From contig JAEWWL010000019.1 of assembly GCA_023396365.1 (NCBI GenBank), positions 1-64,000 of the forward strand: a stretch of 64,000 nucleotides of DNA. The letters are read 5' to 3'. Shown in pieces: positions 33,643-43,268 of this stretch. Made by a program: the position numbers and the translations under genes. How positions within the stretch are numbered: position 1 is the first letter of the stretch; each line of letters starts with the position of its first letter. A model generated the notes under the pieces. It searched no databases, was not told the origin of the DNA, and was given only the letters and a program-made list of their open reading frames with translations. The stretch is from Methanobacteriota archaeon (GTDB lineage: Archaea > Halobacteriota > Methanomicrobia > Methanomicrobiales > Methanomicrobiaceae).

Positions 33643-34383
33643 ATGAATATGCAGGAAAGAGAATTATTCAGTTGTTTATCGATATTTGCGCCGGTTGCAG
33701 TAAGACTTGACGGCAGGGCATTTCATGCTCTTACCTCACAGATGCAGTTAAAAAAACCATACGATGAGGGATTTAATGACATCATGTGCAGTGTTTGTGA
33801 ATCTTTTCTTTCAAAAAGCGGCCTGGAGCCTGATTTTGCATACACTTTTTCAGATGAGATAAGCATTTTCTTCTCGAGACTTCCCTTCAGCGGCAGAATT
33901 GAAAAGATTGATTCAGTGTGCGCTTCGTATGCATCCAGTGCTTTTTCAATATTTGCAGATCTTAATGAGCCTGTTTCTTTTGATTCCAGGGTTGTTGTAC
34001 TCGGGCATGATAAAATATGCGAATACTTTTCATGGAGGCAGAAGGAGGCATGGCGGAATCACATGAATGCGTACTGTCAGCATGCACTGATAAGTGATGG
34101 GCTTACTCCTGTGCAGGCTGCGCGTGAACTTAAAGGGATGAAGTCTGCAAAGATGCATGAAATGATGCATGAGAGAGGTATAAATCTGTCAAAGACTCCT
34201 GAATGGCAGAGGCGCGGCACAGTGATTCATAAGGAAACTTATGAAAAAACCGGATACAATCCGGTTGAAAAAACAGAGGTTAAAACCGAGAGGCGAAAGG
34301 TTGTGCGTGATATGTCGCCTCCGCTTTTTAATGAGCCTGAAGGTGAAGATTATCTATGCCGTATAATTTCCAAAATTGTCTGA
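33643..34383 (+). CDS. thg1: tRNA-His guanylyltransferase (Thg1-like)
   Basis: Thg1 adds G-1 to the 5' end of tRNA-His and related enzymes repair tRNA 5' ends by 3'-5' addition. The 246-residue sequence has the polymerase-like metal site: RLDGRAFH (Asp23) and TFSDEISIF (Asp71-Glu72), matching the positions of the yeast and human enzymes, plus YCQHALISDGLTPVQAARELKG and the WQRRGT segment. No in-frame TAG is present. A tRNA-His gene lacking an encoded G-1 lies in the same window, so this enzyme supplies that base, an inference supported by both genes. Confidence 0.92.
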   Translation: MNMQERELFSCLSIFAPVAVRLDGRAFHALTSQMQLKKPYDEGFNDIMCSVCESFLSKSGLEPDFAYTFSDEISIFFSRLPFSGRIEKIDSVCASYASSAFSIFADLNEPVSFDSRVVVLGHDKICEYFSWRQKEAWRNHMNAYCQHALISDGLTPVQAARELKGMKSAKMHEMMHERGINLSKTPEWQRRGTVIHKETYEKTGYNPVEKTEVKTERRKVVRDMSPPLFNEPEGEDYLCRIISKIV

Positions 34384-34489
34384 ATAAAAATTTGGGATTG
34401 CAGCCAGATATAAATTTATAGAGAAAATACCGGGGACATTGAGGCAATAATTGCAATTATCCAAATAAGAAAAATATTATGAAAAATAG

Positions 34490-34512
34490 TTTCATGCTCT
34501 GATTGCATGAAA
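34490..34512. terminator. Stem-loop between convergent thg1 and ileS
   Basis: TTTCATGC-TCTGATT-GCATGAAA gives a perfect 8-bp stem with a 7-base loop. A second palindrome ATAATTGCAATTAT lies at 34447-34460. Located between two convergent genes, the stem-loop may mark a shared transcript end. Confidence 0.4.
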
Positions 34513-34537
34513 ATCAGGTTTGATTTTTATAAAAAAA

Positions 34538-37500
34538 TTAAATTTTTGAGACTGACATTCTCATCTGTATTCCTTCAACATCCCAGTCCTGACAATTAAC
34601 TGAATCATCAGTTATAATGTCATTCATTGTTATATCTTCAGCTCTTACTTCGCCTGCTATAGCATCTTTCCATGTCTGCAGAAGGTTCGCAACTCTAATG
34701 TCGCCAACACTGACTCTTGCAAAGATTGAATCCTCAACATTGAGGTTTTGCTGTTTTCTCATCTCCTGAAGTCTTCTTATAACCTCACGTGCATATCCTT
34801 CGGCTTCAAGGTCTTCAGTAAGTGCTACATCCACACATACTGTTGCACCTGGCATCCCTGCCGGAAATATTCCTTCAGGCATGGTTTCAGAGAATTTAAC
34901 ATGTGCTTCTGTGATTTTAAAACCGTTTACTTCTGCATATCCTTTTGAGGCTATCTCTGATTTAAGAGTTGAGGCATTTGCGCTTTCTATTGCGGCCTTT
35001 ACCTTTGGGCCTTCTTTTCCAAACTCAGGTCCTATTGCACGCATATTTGCTTCTGCTGAGACGCCCATCCTGTCCCATTCTCCTCTTATGACTGTAACCT
35101 TTCTTGCATTTGCACGCTGCCTGCAGAGATCATTTAAACGAATCACAGTACTTTCAACTGTATCTGAATCAGTAAGGACAAATATTTCAGAAATCGGCCA
35201 GCGAAGCTTTCTTTTTCCGTCCTGTCTAGCGGTGGCTACGGATTCATCGAATGAACGGATTATGTCCATCTCTTCTTCAAGTTCCGGGCTGCAGAGTGAC
35301 TCATCGCCGGCGAACCAGTCAAGCATATGAACGCTTGCAGGGTCAGAGGGTGTTTTAAGATTCAGATATATTTTTTCAGAGATATGAGGTGCATATGGTG
35401 CAAGAACCCCTGAAAGTCTTCTCATAACATAATACATCGTCTCATAAGCCTGAATCTTTTCGACGGCATCCTCCTCAAGCCACATTCTTGAACGCACAAG
35501 CTGAACATACCATCGTGAGATATCTTCTAATATGCAGTTCAGGATTGCACGCGATGCCCTGTGAAGTTCGCATGTGTCTGTATATTCAGTCACCTCGCGG
35601 CACAGGGTGTTAATGCGTGAGATGATCCAGCGATCTTCATCCGGCATTGACTGGATGTTTTTCCTTACAAAGTCTCCTTTCCAGATTCCGTCTGAGGCAG
35701 TCTCAGGCTCAAAAGCGTCAAGAATCATGTATGGGAGCGGGAAGCGGTAAACATTCCACAGGATGTTGGCTGTCCTGTTTGTTGTTTTTACACCTTCCCA
35801 GTTGAATTTGAGATCATCCCAGGGTGCACTTGCAGAAAGTGTGTAAAGGCGAAGGACATCAACACCTACCTTTTCAACAACCTCTTCAGGAGTTACAACA
35901 TTTCCAATTGACTTTGACATTTTGCGGCCTTCAGCGTCAAGCGCAAATCCGTGCATCATGACGCTCTTGTAAGGCGCACGATCAAATGCTATTGTTGATG
36001 CACCAAGCTGGGAGTAGAACCATCCGCGTGTCTGATCCTGCCCTTCTGTGATGAAATCGGCAGGCCAGAGCTTTTCAAAGTCCTGTGTTTTACCGGGATA
36101 TCCGATAGTTGCCCAGGATGCCATGGCAGAGTCAAACCATACGTCAAAGATGTCTTCAACGCGCTTCATTGTCCCGCCGCAGTCGCATTTGTATGATATT
36201 TCATCAACATATGGTCTGTGTGGATCTGTTAGATTTGATCCTGCCTTTTCGTTTAATTCAGCCATCGTGCCGAATACATCATATTTTTCGCATTTGTCGC
36301 ACTTCCAGACAGGAATCGGAATGCCCCAGTAGCGCTGGCGTGATATGCACCAGTCGCGGGCATCTGCAACAAAGTCATGGAATCTTGCACTGCCGGCCCA
36401 GTCCGGATACCATTTTACCTTTGCAATCTCATCTAAAAGCTGCTTTTTTATCTTCGGAATAGCAAGGAACCACTGCTGTGTGGCCCGGCTGATAATTGGT
36501 GTTTTGCATCTCCAGCAGTGGCCGTAGCGGTGAGTAATCCTCATCCTGCGGAGAAGACAGTCGCCCAGGGCATCAATGACTTTATCATTTGCTTCCCTGA
36601 CGTAAAGGCCTGCAAATTCTCCGGCATCTTCTGTGAATCTGCCAGTTCCGTCAACCGGGCATATGGTGTCCAGGTTTTCTTTGATTCCCACAAGATAGTC
36701 GTCCCATCCATGACCTGGTGCAGTATGAACAAGACCTGTGTTGTCAAGCATTACATGGTCTGCTGTTACGACCCTGTGTTCAATGGTTTTTTGGAGAGGA
36801 ACAAATTCTGCAAGAGGGGATTCATATTCGGTTCCTGATAGTTCAGCACCTGTCTTTTTCTCAATAACAGAATATTCTGAGTATCTTCCCTTCTTTAGGA
36901 CGTCTTCTGCGAGTTCGTCAGCGATCCAGAGAATCTCTTTTTTATTATCCTTAACTGCTTCAATTTTTGCATACACAAAGTCCTTTCCGGCGGCAACGGC
37001 AACGTTTGCCGGAAGAGTCCAGGGTGTTGTTGTCCATATTACAAGGAACTCATTTTCTTTTCCTTTTACCGGGAATTTCACATATATTGAAGGATCTTCC
37101 TCATCCCAGTATTCAACCTCGGAATCTGCAATTGCAGTCTCACAGCGCGGACACCAGTTTACCACACGGTGACCGGTTTCAAGCAGCTTCTTCTCATCAG
37201 CCTTTTTTAAGGCCCACCATGCCGCTTCAATGTAATCAGGTTTTATCGTCTGGTATGGATCATCAAAGTCCATCCAGATTCCAAGGCTTTTGAACTGATC
37301 AGACATCTTGTCTTTGTGAATTAATGCAAAACTTTTGCATTTTTCTATAAAGTTTGAGATGCCGTAGGATTCAATATCCTTTTTTGATTTAAAGCCAAGT
37401 TCATTTTCAACACGCACCTCAATCGGAAGGCCGTGCATATCATAACCTGCACGATCTGTGACATTTCTGCCCTGCATGCGCTTATAACGCAGTATTGTAT

Positions 37501-37693
37501 CCTTTAAAATTTTATTCCATGCAGTTCCGAGGTGAATGCTTCCTGTTGTGTAAGGCGGACCATCCACAAAAAAGAAGTCCTCTCCGTCTTTTCTTAAGTC
37601 TTTCACCTTTTTGTAGGTGTCTTCAGTTGTCCAGAAATTCCGGACCTCCTCTTCAACCTCTTTGGCACTGTAACTGCTTGCAACCTCTTTCAA
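34538..37693 (-). CDS. ileS: Isoleucyl-tRNA synthetase
   Basis: The class I synthetase charges tRNA-Ile. The 1051-residue sequence includes the HIGH-type GSIHLGTAWN (residues about 51-60), the WCPRCETAIAD zinc-binding-like segment, the CP1 editing domain with TWTTPWTLPANVAVA-like WTTTPWTLPANVAVAAG, KMSKSIGN, and the C-terminal anticodon-binding domain. Length is typical for archaeal IleRS. Convergent with the Thg1-type gene; inverted repeats lie between their ends. Confidence 0.98.
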   Translation of the reverse strand: MKEVASSYSAKEVEEEVRNFWTTEDTYKKVKDLRKDGEDFFFVDGPPYTTGSIHLGTAWNKILKDTILRYKRMQGRNVTDRAGYDMHGLPIEVRVENELGFKSKKDIESYGISNFIEKCKSFALIHKDKMSDQFKSLGIWMDFDDPYQTIKPDYIEAAWWALKKADEKKLLETGHRVVNWCPRCETAIADSEVEYWDEEDPSIYVKFPVKGKENEFLVIWTTTPWTLPANVAVAAGKDFVYAKIEAVKDNKKEILWIADELAEDVLKKGRYSEYSVIEKKTGAELSGTEYESPLAEFVPLQKTIEHRVVTADHVMLDNTGLVHTAPGHGWDDYLVGIKENLDTICPVDGTGRFTEDAGEFAGLYVREANDKVIDALGDCLLRRMRITHRYGHCWRCKTPIISRATQQWFLAIPKIKKQLLDEIAKVKWYPDWAGSARFHDFVADARDWCISRQRYWGIPIPVWKCDKCEKYDVFGTMAELNEKAGSNLTDPHRPYVDEISYKCDCGGTMKRVEDIFDVWFDSAMASWATIGYPGKTQDFEKLWPADFITEGQDQTRGWFYSQLGASTIAFDRAPYKSVMMHGFALDAEGRKMSKSIGNVVTPEEVVEKVGVDVLRLYTLSASAPWDDLKFNWEGVKTTNRTANILWNVYRFPLPYMILDAFEPETASDGIWKGDFVRKNIQSMPDEDRWIISRINTLCREVTEYTDTCELHRASRAILNCILEDISRWYVQLVRSRMWLEEDAVEKIQAYETMYYVMRRLSGVLAPYAPHISEKIYLNLKTPSDPASVHMLDWFAGDESLCSPELEEEMDIIRSFDESVATARQDGKRKLRWPISEIFVLTDSDTVESTVIRLNDLCRQRANARKVTVIRGEWDRMGVSAEANMRAIGPEFGKEGPKVKAAIESANASTLKSEIASKGYAEVNGFKITEAHVKFSETMPEGIFPAGMPGATVCVDVALTEDLEAEGYAREVIRRLQEMRKQQNLNVEDSIFARVSVGDIRVANLLQTWKDAIAGEVRAEDITMNDIITDDSVNCQDWDVEGIQMRMSVSKI

Positions 37694-37930
37694 GTATGAT
37701 CCCTCAAATAGTCCAATAATATATGTGATTCTTGTAAGATAGTATTTATGAGAGCACTCTAAAAAAAGAGTCTGTTAAAAAAAAGTCTCAATGAAAAATT
37801 AAAAAATCAGTAGTAAATTTAATAACTTCTTTAAACATGCTTTTAAGCCCGTTCTGATGCCTGTAAAATCAAAATAAAAATTAAAAACCAATAAACTTTC
37901 ATGGTTTTTTCTGCTGAAGAGAGATGTAAT

Positions 37931-39253
37931 ATGAAGATAGCAATAGTAAATTCAAAACTGGATGCAGCCGGAGTCAATATCCGCCGCTGCCTCCTTGAAA
38001 AATTAAAACCGGCAGGAGATGAGATAAAATATCATTCACACAACCTGTTTTTTTATGAATCAGAAGGCAGGCTTATTTATGAAAGAGGGCTTGATGAACG
38101 CCTCCGGTCAGATCTTATTATATTTATCTCGCGGCATTCAGGCAAAGATCCCCTGCCTGCACTGACAGTCCATGTGACCGGCAATTATCAAAATGCAATG
38201 CTTGGAGGAGAGGATAAGACTCTTGCATATGCATCGCCTGAATTCATGCATGCAGTCCTTAACAGTATGAATAAAAAAGCCCCTTTTGGGTACAGGGTTT
38301 CATATGAAGTTACCCACCACGGCCCTACTGATCTCAAAACTCCCTCTTTTTTTGTTGAGATTGGAAGCACGGATAATGAGTGGAATGATAAATTTGCGGG
38401 TCTTGCGGTTTCAGACTCAATTCTTGAGGCCTTAAGGGATGATATGCATATTACCATAAATCTTGTTGGCTTTGGTGCAAGCCACTATGCTGCAAGAGAG
38501 ACCGAGATTGCGCTGAATTCACAGGGCGCGTTTGGCCATATTGCACACACCCGGGAGGCCGGAGGCCTTTCACATGAAATGATTCTTCAGATGATTGAAA
38601 AATCCTCTGCCCATGCCGCATACATTGACAAAAAAGCATTGTCCGGTTCAGATAATTCCCGGATTGAAGCTATATTGAAGGAACTGAATATTCCTGTTCT
38701 GTCTGAAGGTGAGATAAAGGATATCGGCGATATCCGATGGGAAAAATATCTGGAGATTAGAAAGACTGCGGCTTCTTTTGATTCTTCATGCAGGATACAT
38801 ATCGGCAGTCTCAAAGGCACAGGCATGCCTGTTTTGATAAAAATTGACCCTGTTTTATTTGAGGAGGCATTAAAGACTGATGAAAAGGAATTCATTGGGA
38901 GTATAAAGCGCCAGAATGCAGTATATATGTCATCTCAAAAAGGCAGGATACTCCCAATTTTTATCACATATGAAGAAAATAGATTACAAACAATAAATGA
39001 ATTAATATCTTTGTGTGTTAAAACCTTACACAAAGATAAGGACACAGTAGTCATTGATGATAATCTGGTTATTCGAAAAACCAGATTTGACCCTGCAAAA
39101 GCAGCTGAACTGGGGGTGCCGGAGGGGCCATTCTTTGGAAAGCTTGCCGCAGGTTTTGATGTCATGGCGGGTGGGAAAAAAATTACACCCTCCATGGTCT
39201 CAAAATACAGTGAAAAGGTTATCCGTGTACCGGGGTTGGAGAAATACCTATGA
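37931..39253 (+). CDS. dtdA: D-aminoacyl-tRNA deacylase (DtdA)
   Basis: DtdA hydrolyses D-amino acids mis-attached to tRNAs. The start chosen (MKIAIVNSKLDAAGVNI) follows AGAGATGTAAT and gives 440 residues; ten extra codons upstream look less native. Family segments are ISRHSGKDPLPALTVHVTGN, the YEVTHHGPTD motif (with the His pair), and VGFGASHYAARET plus GHIAHTREAGGLS. The archaeal form carries a longer C-terminal half than bacterial Dtd. The last codons overlap the ftsZ1 start. Confidence 0.9.
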   Translation: MKIAIVNSKLDAAGVNIRRCLLEKLKPAGDEIKYHSHNLFFYESEGRLIYERGLDERLRSDLIIFISRHSGKDPLPALTVHVTGNYQNAMLGGEDKTLAYASPEFMHAVLNSMNKKAPFGYRVSYEVTHHGPTDLKTPSFFVEIGSTDNEWNDKFAGLAVSDSILEALRDDMHITINLVGFGASHYAARETEIALNSQGAFGHIAHTREAGGLSHEMILQMIEKSSAHAAYIDKKALSGSDNSRIEAILKELNIPVLSEGEIKDIGDIRWEKYLEIRKTAASFDSSCRIHIGSLKGTGMPVLIKIDPVLFEEALKTDEKEFIGSIKRQNAVYMSSQKGRILPIFITYEENRLQTINELISLCVKTLHKDKDTVVIDDNLVIRKTRFDPAKAAELGVPEGPFFGKLAAGFDVMAGGKKITPSMVSKYSEKVIRVPGLEKYL

Positions 39254-40365
39254 TGAAATCAATAGTTGAAGAAGCGCTAAGCAGGGCAAATGCCGACACT
39301 GAACTGATAGTCGACAGCTCACATGAAAAAGACGAGGAGCTTGAAGAGATTTTAAGATCCCTTCGCACTGAAATATCCGTTATAGGCTGCGGCGGCGGCG
39401 GTTCAAATACAATATCCCGTATGGCTGAAGAGGGTATTGACGGGGCAAAATTAATGGCAATTAATACTGATGCCCAGCATTTAATCAGAACAAAGGCAGA
39501 TTACAGGATTTTAATCGGCCGTCAGCGCACAAAGGGATTTGGTGCAGGCTCTGTTCCGCAGGTCGGCGAAGAGGCTGCACTTGAAAATGAGGAGGAAATC
39601 CGTGCAAAACTTGCCAACAGTGATATGGTTTTTATCACAGCTGGTCTTGGCGGCGGAACAGGAACAGGTTCTGCACCTGTGGTTGCAAAGGCTGCACGCG
39701 ATCAGGGTGCGCTTACAATTGCTATAGTAACACTCCCTTTCAGGGCTGAAGGTGCAATCAGGCTTGAAAACGCGGAAGCAGGTCTTGAACGCCTTCGCGA
39801 TGTTGCAGATACTGTAATTGTTGTTCCAAACGACAGGCTTTTGGAAGTTGTTCCAAGGCTTCCTCTTCATGCAGCCTTTAAGGTATCCGATGAAGTTTTG
39901 ATGAGAGCCGTCAAAGGTATAACGGAACTTATCACCCAGCCCGGACTTGTCAACTTAGACTTTGCAGATGTGCGCACTGTAATGGAGCGCGGCGGTGTTG
40001 CAATGATTGGAATGGGTGAGAGTGACAGCGAAGACAAAGCTGCCGATTCAGTTAAAAAGGCCCTTAGATCTCCGCTTCTCGATGTTGATATATCAAATGC
40101 AACCGCTGCACTTGTTAATGTGGTTGGGGGTCCTGATATGACGATGGAGGAGGCAGAGGGTGTTGTCCAGGAAGTCTATGAGAGAATAGATCCTGATGCA
40201 CGTATTATCTGGGGAGCACAAATAGATCCGGACATGCAGCACCGCATGCGCACAATGCTCGTTGTGACAGGTGTAAGTTCTCCTCAGATATATGGAAAGA
40301 GTGATGATTTCAGCACTACCCGTAAATCCTCAGAGCGCGAATATGATATAGACTTTCTCAGGTGA
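39250..40365 (+). CDS. ftsZ: Cell division protein FtsZ1
   Basis: The GTP-dependent cytokinetic tubulin homologue, 371 residues. T1 region GCGGGGSNTISRM, the T4 signature GGGTGTGSAPVVA, the NLDFADVRTVM T7 loop with catalytic Asp, and a C-terminal tail ending YDIDFLR. The family and length fit euryarchaeal FtsZ1. It sits just upstream of secE and spt5, a frequent euryarchaeal arrangement, and overlaps the end of dtdA by four bases. Confidence 0.97.
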   Translation: MMKSIVEEALSRANADTELIVDSSHEKDEELEEILRSLRTEISVIGCGGGGSNTISRMAEEGIDGAKLMAINTDAQHLIRTKADYRILIGRQRTKGFGAGSVPQVGEEAALENEEEIRAKLANSDMVFITAGLGGGTGTGSAPVVAKAARDQGALTIAIVTLPFRAEGAIRLENAEAGLERLRDVADTVIVVPNDRLLEVVPRLPLHAAFKVSDEVLMRAVKGITELITQPGLVNLDFADVRTVMERGGVAMIGMGESDSEDKAADSVKKALRSPLLDVDISNATAALVNVVGGPDMTMEEAEGVVQEVYERIDPDARIIWGAQIDPDMQHRMRTMLVVTGVSSPQIYGKSDDFSTTRKSSEREYDIDFLR

Positions 40366-40375
40366 GTAAAAACAG

Positions 40376-40549
40376 ATGTCATTTAAATTAGATGAAGAAC
40401 TCTTCAAAAAATACTGGAGAGTCCTTAAACTTTCAAGGACTCCTTCAAGGGATGAATTTCAGAAGATTGGTCTGGTTGCGGCAGCAGGTATTGCCCTGAT
40501 TGGTATCATTGGCTTTATAATCTATGAAGTAATTCTTCTCATACCCTGA
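40376..40549 (+). CDS. secE: Protein translocase subunit SecE
   Basis: The 57-residue Sec61-gamma/SecE subunit of the translocon. It has a cytoplasmic amphipathic N-terminal helix (FKLDEELFKKYWRVLKLSRTPSRDEFQKIG) and one membrane segment (LVAAAGIALIGIIGFIIYEVILL). Its position between ftsZ1 and spt5 is the usual archaeal location. It is too short for generic gene finding, and the ATG follows the FtsZ1 stop by ten bases. Confidence 0.93.
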   Translation: MSFKLDEELFKKYWRVLKLSRTPSRDEFQKIGLVAAAGIALIGIIGFIIYEVILLIP

Positions 40550-40577
40550 ATATTTTAAGATCAATGGGATTATGGAA

Positions 40578-41054
40578 ATGAGCGACGCAAACGAGAATCA
40601 AAACCGGATATATGCAATAAAGACGACAGCAAAGCAGGAGCGCACTGTTGTTGACAATATTGTAAAGGCTTTGGAGGATCATGATGAGATTCATGTGGCT
40701 GCCATAATGGCTCCGGATGAGCTTAAAGGGTATGTGCTTGTTGAAAGTCCTGATCCTATTGCACGTATTGAGCAGCTTAGGGAGATGGTTCCCAATGCAC
40801 GTGCAGTAGTCAGGGGTGAAACCTCTTTTCATGAGATTGAGCATTTCCTTGTTCCAAAACCGGTTGTATCCGGCATTGATGAAGGAACAATAGTAGAGCT
40901 TATCGCCGGGCCATTTAAGGGAGAAAAGGCGGTTGTAAAAAGAGTCGACACATCAAAGGAAGAAATTACAGTTGAACTCTATGAGAGTATGGTTCCTATT
41001 CCGATTACGGTTCGCGGGGATAATGTGCGCGTTATCGATAAAAACCAGGACTGA
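40578..41054 (+). CDS. spt5: Transcription elongation factor Spt5 (NusG)
   Basis: Spt5 (with Spt4) clamps RNA polymerase to raise processivity. The 158 residues begin MSDANENQ; the NGN domain includes IYAIKTTAKQERTVVDNIVKAL and the C-terminal KOW domain IDEGTIVELIAGPFKGEKAVVKRVDTSKEEI. An ATG six bases upstream is possible but lies too close to the GGGAT ribosome-binding site. Confidence 0.95.
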   Translation: MSDANENQNRIYAIKTTAKQERTVVDNIVKALEDHDEIHVAAIMAPDELKGYVLVESPDPIARIEQLREMVPNARAVVRGETSFHEIEHFLVPKPVVSGIDEGTIVELIAGPFKGEKAVVKRVDTSKEEITVELYESMVPIPITVRGDNVRVIDKNQD

Positions 41055-41187
41055 TTAATTTTTTAATTCATTTTTGAATATCATTCTCTCTTTTATTGAT
41101 ACATTTAAGTTATCTAAGGTTTAACATTTTAAGACCCAAGCTTAGTGTACGGCATAGTCTGTGCATCGTGAGCAAAGGTGATATGAA

Positions 41188-41661
41188 ATGGGAGAAGTAG
41201 TCGAGGTATTGGTACCCGGCGGTAAAGCTACTGCAGGCCCACCATTGGGACCTGCATTAGGACCTCTCGGAATAAATGTGAAGGCTGTTGTTGATGAGAT
41301 CAACAAAAAGACCTCCGAATTCAACGGCATGCAGGTGCCTGTTAAAGTCGAGGTTGACGACAAGAAGAACTTCACAATTTCCGTTGGTGTTCCTCCTGCC
41401 ACTGCACTCATAATGAAGGAGTGCGGTATTGAGAAGGGCTCAGGAGAGCCTAATCTCAAGAAGGTTGGTGACTTACCGTTTGATGCTGCTGTCCGAATTG
41501 CCCGCATGAAGTTTGACGACATGCTTTCATATGATGTCAAAAACGCCGTAAAGGAAGTTATTGGCTCATGTGTAAGTGTAGGAGTCACAGTTGACGGCAA
41601 AGATCCAAAAGTAATCTTTGCTGACATAAATGCAGGTCAGTACGACAGCAAGCTCGCATGA
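41188..41661 (+). CDS. rpl11: 50S ribosomal protein L11
   Basis: A protein of the GTPase-associated centre, 157 residues. The characteristic Pro-rich segment is seen near residues 10-30 (VPGGKATAGPPLGPALGPLGIN), as well as PLGIN and the VGTCVSVGVTVDG-like C-terminus (IGSCVSVGVTVDGKDPK). First gene of the stalk operon; upstream is a 133-base gap containing an AT-rich promoter. Confidence 0.97.
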   Translation: MGEVVEVLVPGGKATAGPPLGPALGPLGINVKAVVDEINKKTSEFNGMQVPVKVEVDDKKNFTISVGVPPATALIMKECGIEKGSGEPNLKKVGDLPFDAAVRIARMKFDDMLSYDVKNAVKEVIGSCVSVGVTVDGKDPKVIFADINAGQYDSKLA

Positions 41662-41742
41662 ATAGACTATGAAAACCCATAGAAGATCCAAAAAAGATTA
41701 TTCTATATTCTTTTCAGGGTCGTTGAACTATGGAGGTAAATG

Positions 41743-42387
41743 ATGGTTGAAAGGGTCCAGATTCTAAAGGCCGTAAAAGAGGCTATAGAGAAGGCGCCTG
41801 AGAGAAAGTTCACCGAGAGTATTGAAATAACAATAAATCTCAAGAACATCGACATGGCGCAGCCAAAAAACCGTATAGATGAGACTATGCTTCTGCCGAA
41901 GGGAACAGGAAGAGTTCAGAAGATTGCTGTTCTTGGAAAGGGAGATATCACCACTCAGGCAAAAGCTGCAAAAGTAGAGCTCATCATAGGGCCAGAGGAA
42001 ATTGAGCGTCTGGGAGGCGAACCACGTGAGGCCAGAAAAATGGCAGACGAATATATGTTCTTCCTTGCTGAAACCGCAGTAATGCCGCTTGTCGGTCGTT
42101 ACCTGGGTACAAGGCTTGGTCCACGCGGAAAGATGCCCCAGCCGATTCCACAGGGGCTGGATATCGGACCTATCGTTGAGCGTCTTAGAAACTCTGTCAA
42201 GTTCCGTTCCAAAGACAAAAAGACATTCCATGTCAGAGTCGGATCGGTTCAGATGTCTCAGGAAGACGTTGCAGAGAATATTGATGCTGTTATGAGAAAG
42301 GTTGAATCCAATCTTGAAAGTGGAGCAATGAACATTCGCTCAGTGTATGTTAAGACATCCATGGGCCCTGCAGTGAGGATGATGTAA
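41743..42387 (+). CDS. rpl1: 50S ribosomal protein L1
   Basis: L1 forms the mobile L1 stalk and in archaeal relatives represses its own operon by binding its mRNA. The 214-residue sequence shows GRYLGTRLGPRGKMPQPIP and VRVGSVQMSQEDVAENIDAVM. Translation probably starts at the second of two ATGs behind GGAGGTAA. A repression site near the start is possible but I could not assign one. Confidence 0.97.
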   Translation: MVERVQILKAVKEAIEKAPERKFTESIEITINLKNIDMAQPKNRIDETMLLPKGTGRVQKIAVLGKGDITTQAKAAKVELIIGPEEIERLGGEPREARKMADEYMFFLAETAVMPLVGRYLGTRLGPRGKMPQPIPQGLDIGPIVERLRNSVKFRSKDKKTFHVRVGSVQMSQEDVAENIDAVMRKVESNLESGAMNIRSVYVKTSMGPAVRMM

Positions 42388-42388
42388 T

Positions 42389-43237
42389 ATGGCAATATAT
42401 TCGCACCACCTCCCGCAGTGGAAGAGGGATGAAGTAGAGGAGATAAAGAAATTCACACAGGAATACAGGCTGACAGGTCTTGTTGATCTTCACGGTATTC
42501 CGGCGAGCCAGCTCCAGCAGATGCGCAGAAACCTCAGGGGCTCTGCAGTTCTTAAGATGACAAGAAACACTCTTATTGAACATGCATTCAATGAGCTTGG
42601 CGGCGAAATCGGCAAAACTTCCGATTACGTTGACGGCCACAGTGCGATGATCTATACAAACGAGAATCCGTTTAAACTCTACAAAAAGCTTCAGGATACA
42701 ATGACAAAGATGACGGCAAAGCCAGGGGACATAGCGCCTGAGGACATTGTCGTTTCAAAAGGTCCGACAGGATTTCCGCCCGGACCGATTGTCGGTACAC
42801 TGCAGCAGTCAGGAATTCCGGCCGCCATTGAAGGAGGAAAGGTCGTAATTCGTGAAACAAAGACCGTTGTCAAAGCAGGTGAAGAGATAAGCGCAAAGAT
42901 GGCAGATGTGCTGTCCAAGCTTGACATTAAACCAATAGATGTTGGTTTAAGCCTTCAGATTGCATTTTATGACGGAACATTCTTCGAACCGAAGACACTG
43001 GCAATTGATGAGACACAGTACTTCAACAATGTAGTTCTCGCAGCACAGCAGGCATTTAACCTGTCTGTCAATGCAGCATATCCGACTGCGACAACTGCCG
43101 CAGCAATTATTGGCAGGGCAGTTCGTGAGGCTAAAAACCTTGCTGTCGAAGCGGCAATATATGAGAAAGATGTTGTTGATCTGATTATCGGACGTGCAGC
43201 GAGAGAATCACTCGCAGTAAAAGCACTTGTCGAGTAA
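42389..43237 (+). CDS. rpl10: 50S ribosomal protein L10 (P0), without acidic tail
   Basis: The stalk base protein anchors L12 dimers. The 282 residues include the rRNA-binding N-domain (SQLQQMRRNLRGSAVLKMTRNTLIEHAF), the insert domain (PGDIAPEDIVVSKGPTGFPPGP) and the helical L12-binding spine at the C-terminus (ALVE end). Many archaeal L10 proteins carry an added acidic tail ending in GGLGALFG like L12; here the reading frame stops after the spine, so the tail is absent. The stop is 31 bases before L12. Confidence 0.95.
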   Translation: MAIYSHHLPQWKRDEVEEIKKFTQEYRLTGLVDLHGIPASQLQQMRRNLRGSAVLKMTRNTLIEHAFNELGGEIGKTSDYVDGHSAMIYTNENPFKLYKKLQDTMTKMTAKPGDIAPEDIVVSKGPTGFPPGPIVGTLQQSGIPAAIEGGKVVIRETKTVVKAGEEISAKMADVLSKLDIKPIDVGLSLQIAFYDGTFFEPKTLAIDETQYFNNVVLAAQQAFNLSVNAAYPTATTAAAIIGRAVREAKNLAVEAAIYEKDVVDLIIGRAARESLAVKALVE

Positions 43238-43268
43238 AAATATAAAAATTATAAAATTGGTGAAAAAA

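Noticed and set aside
41743..41850. L1-binding repression site in the rpl1 message
   Set aside because: The known site in methanococci lies near this spot but I could not find a matching stem and loop by eye.
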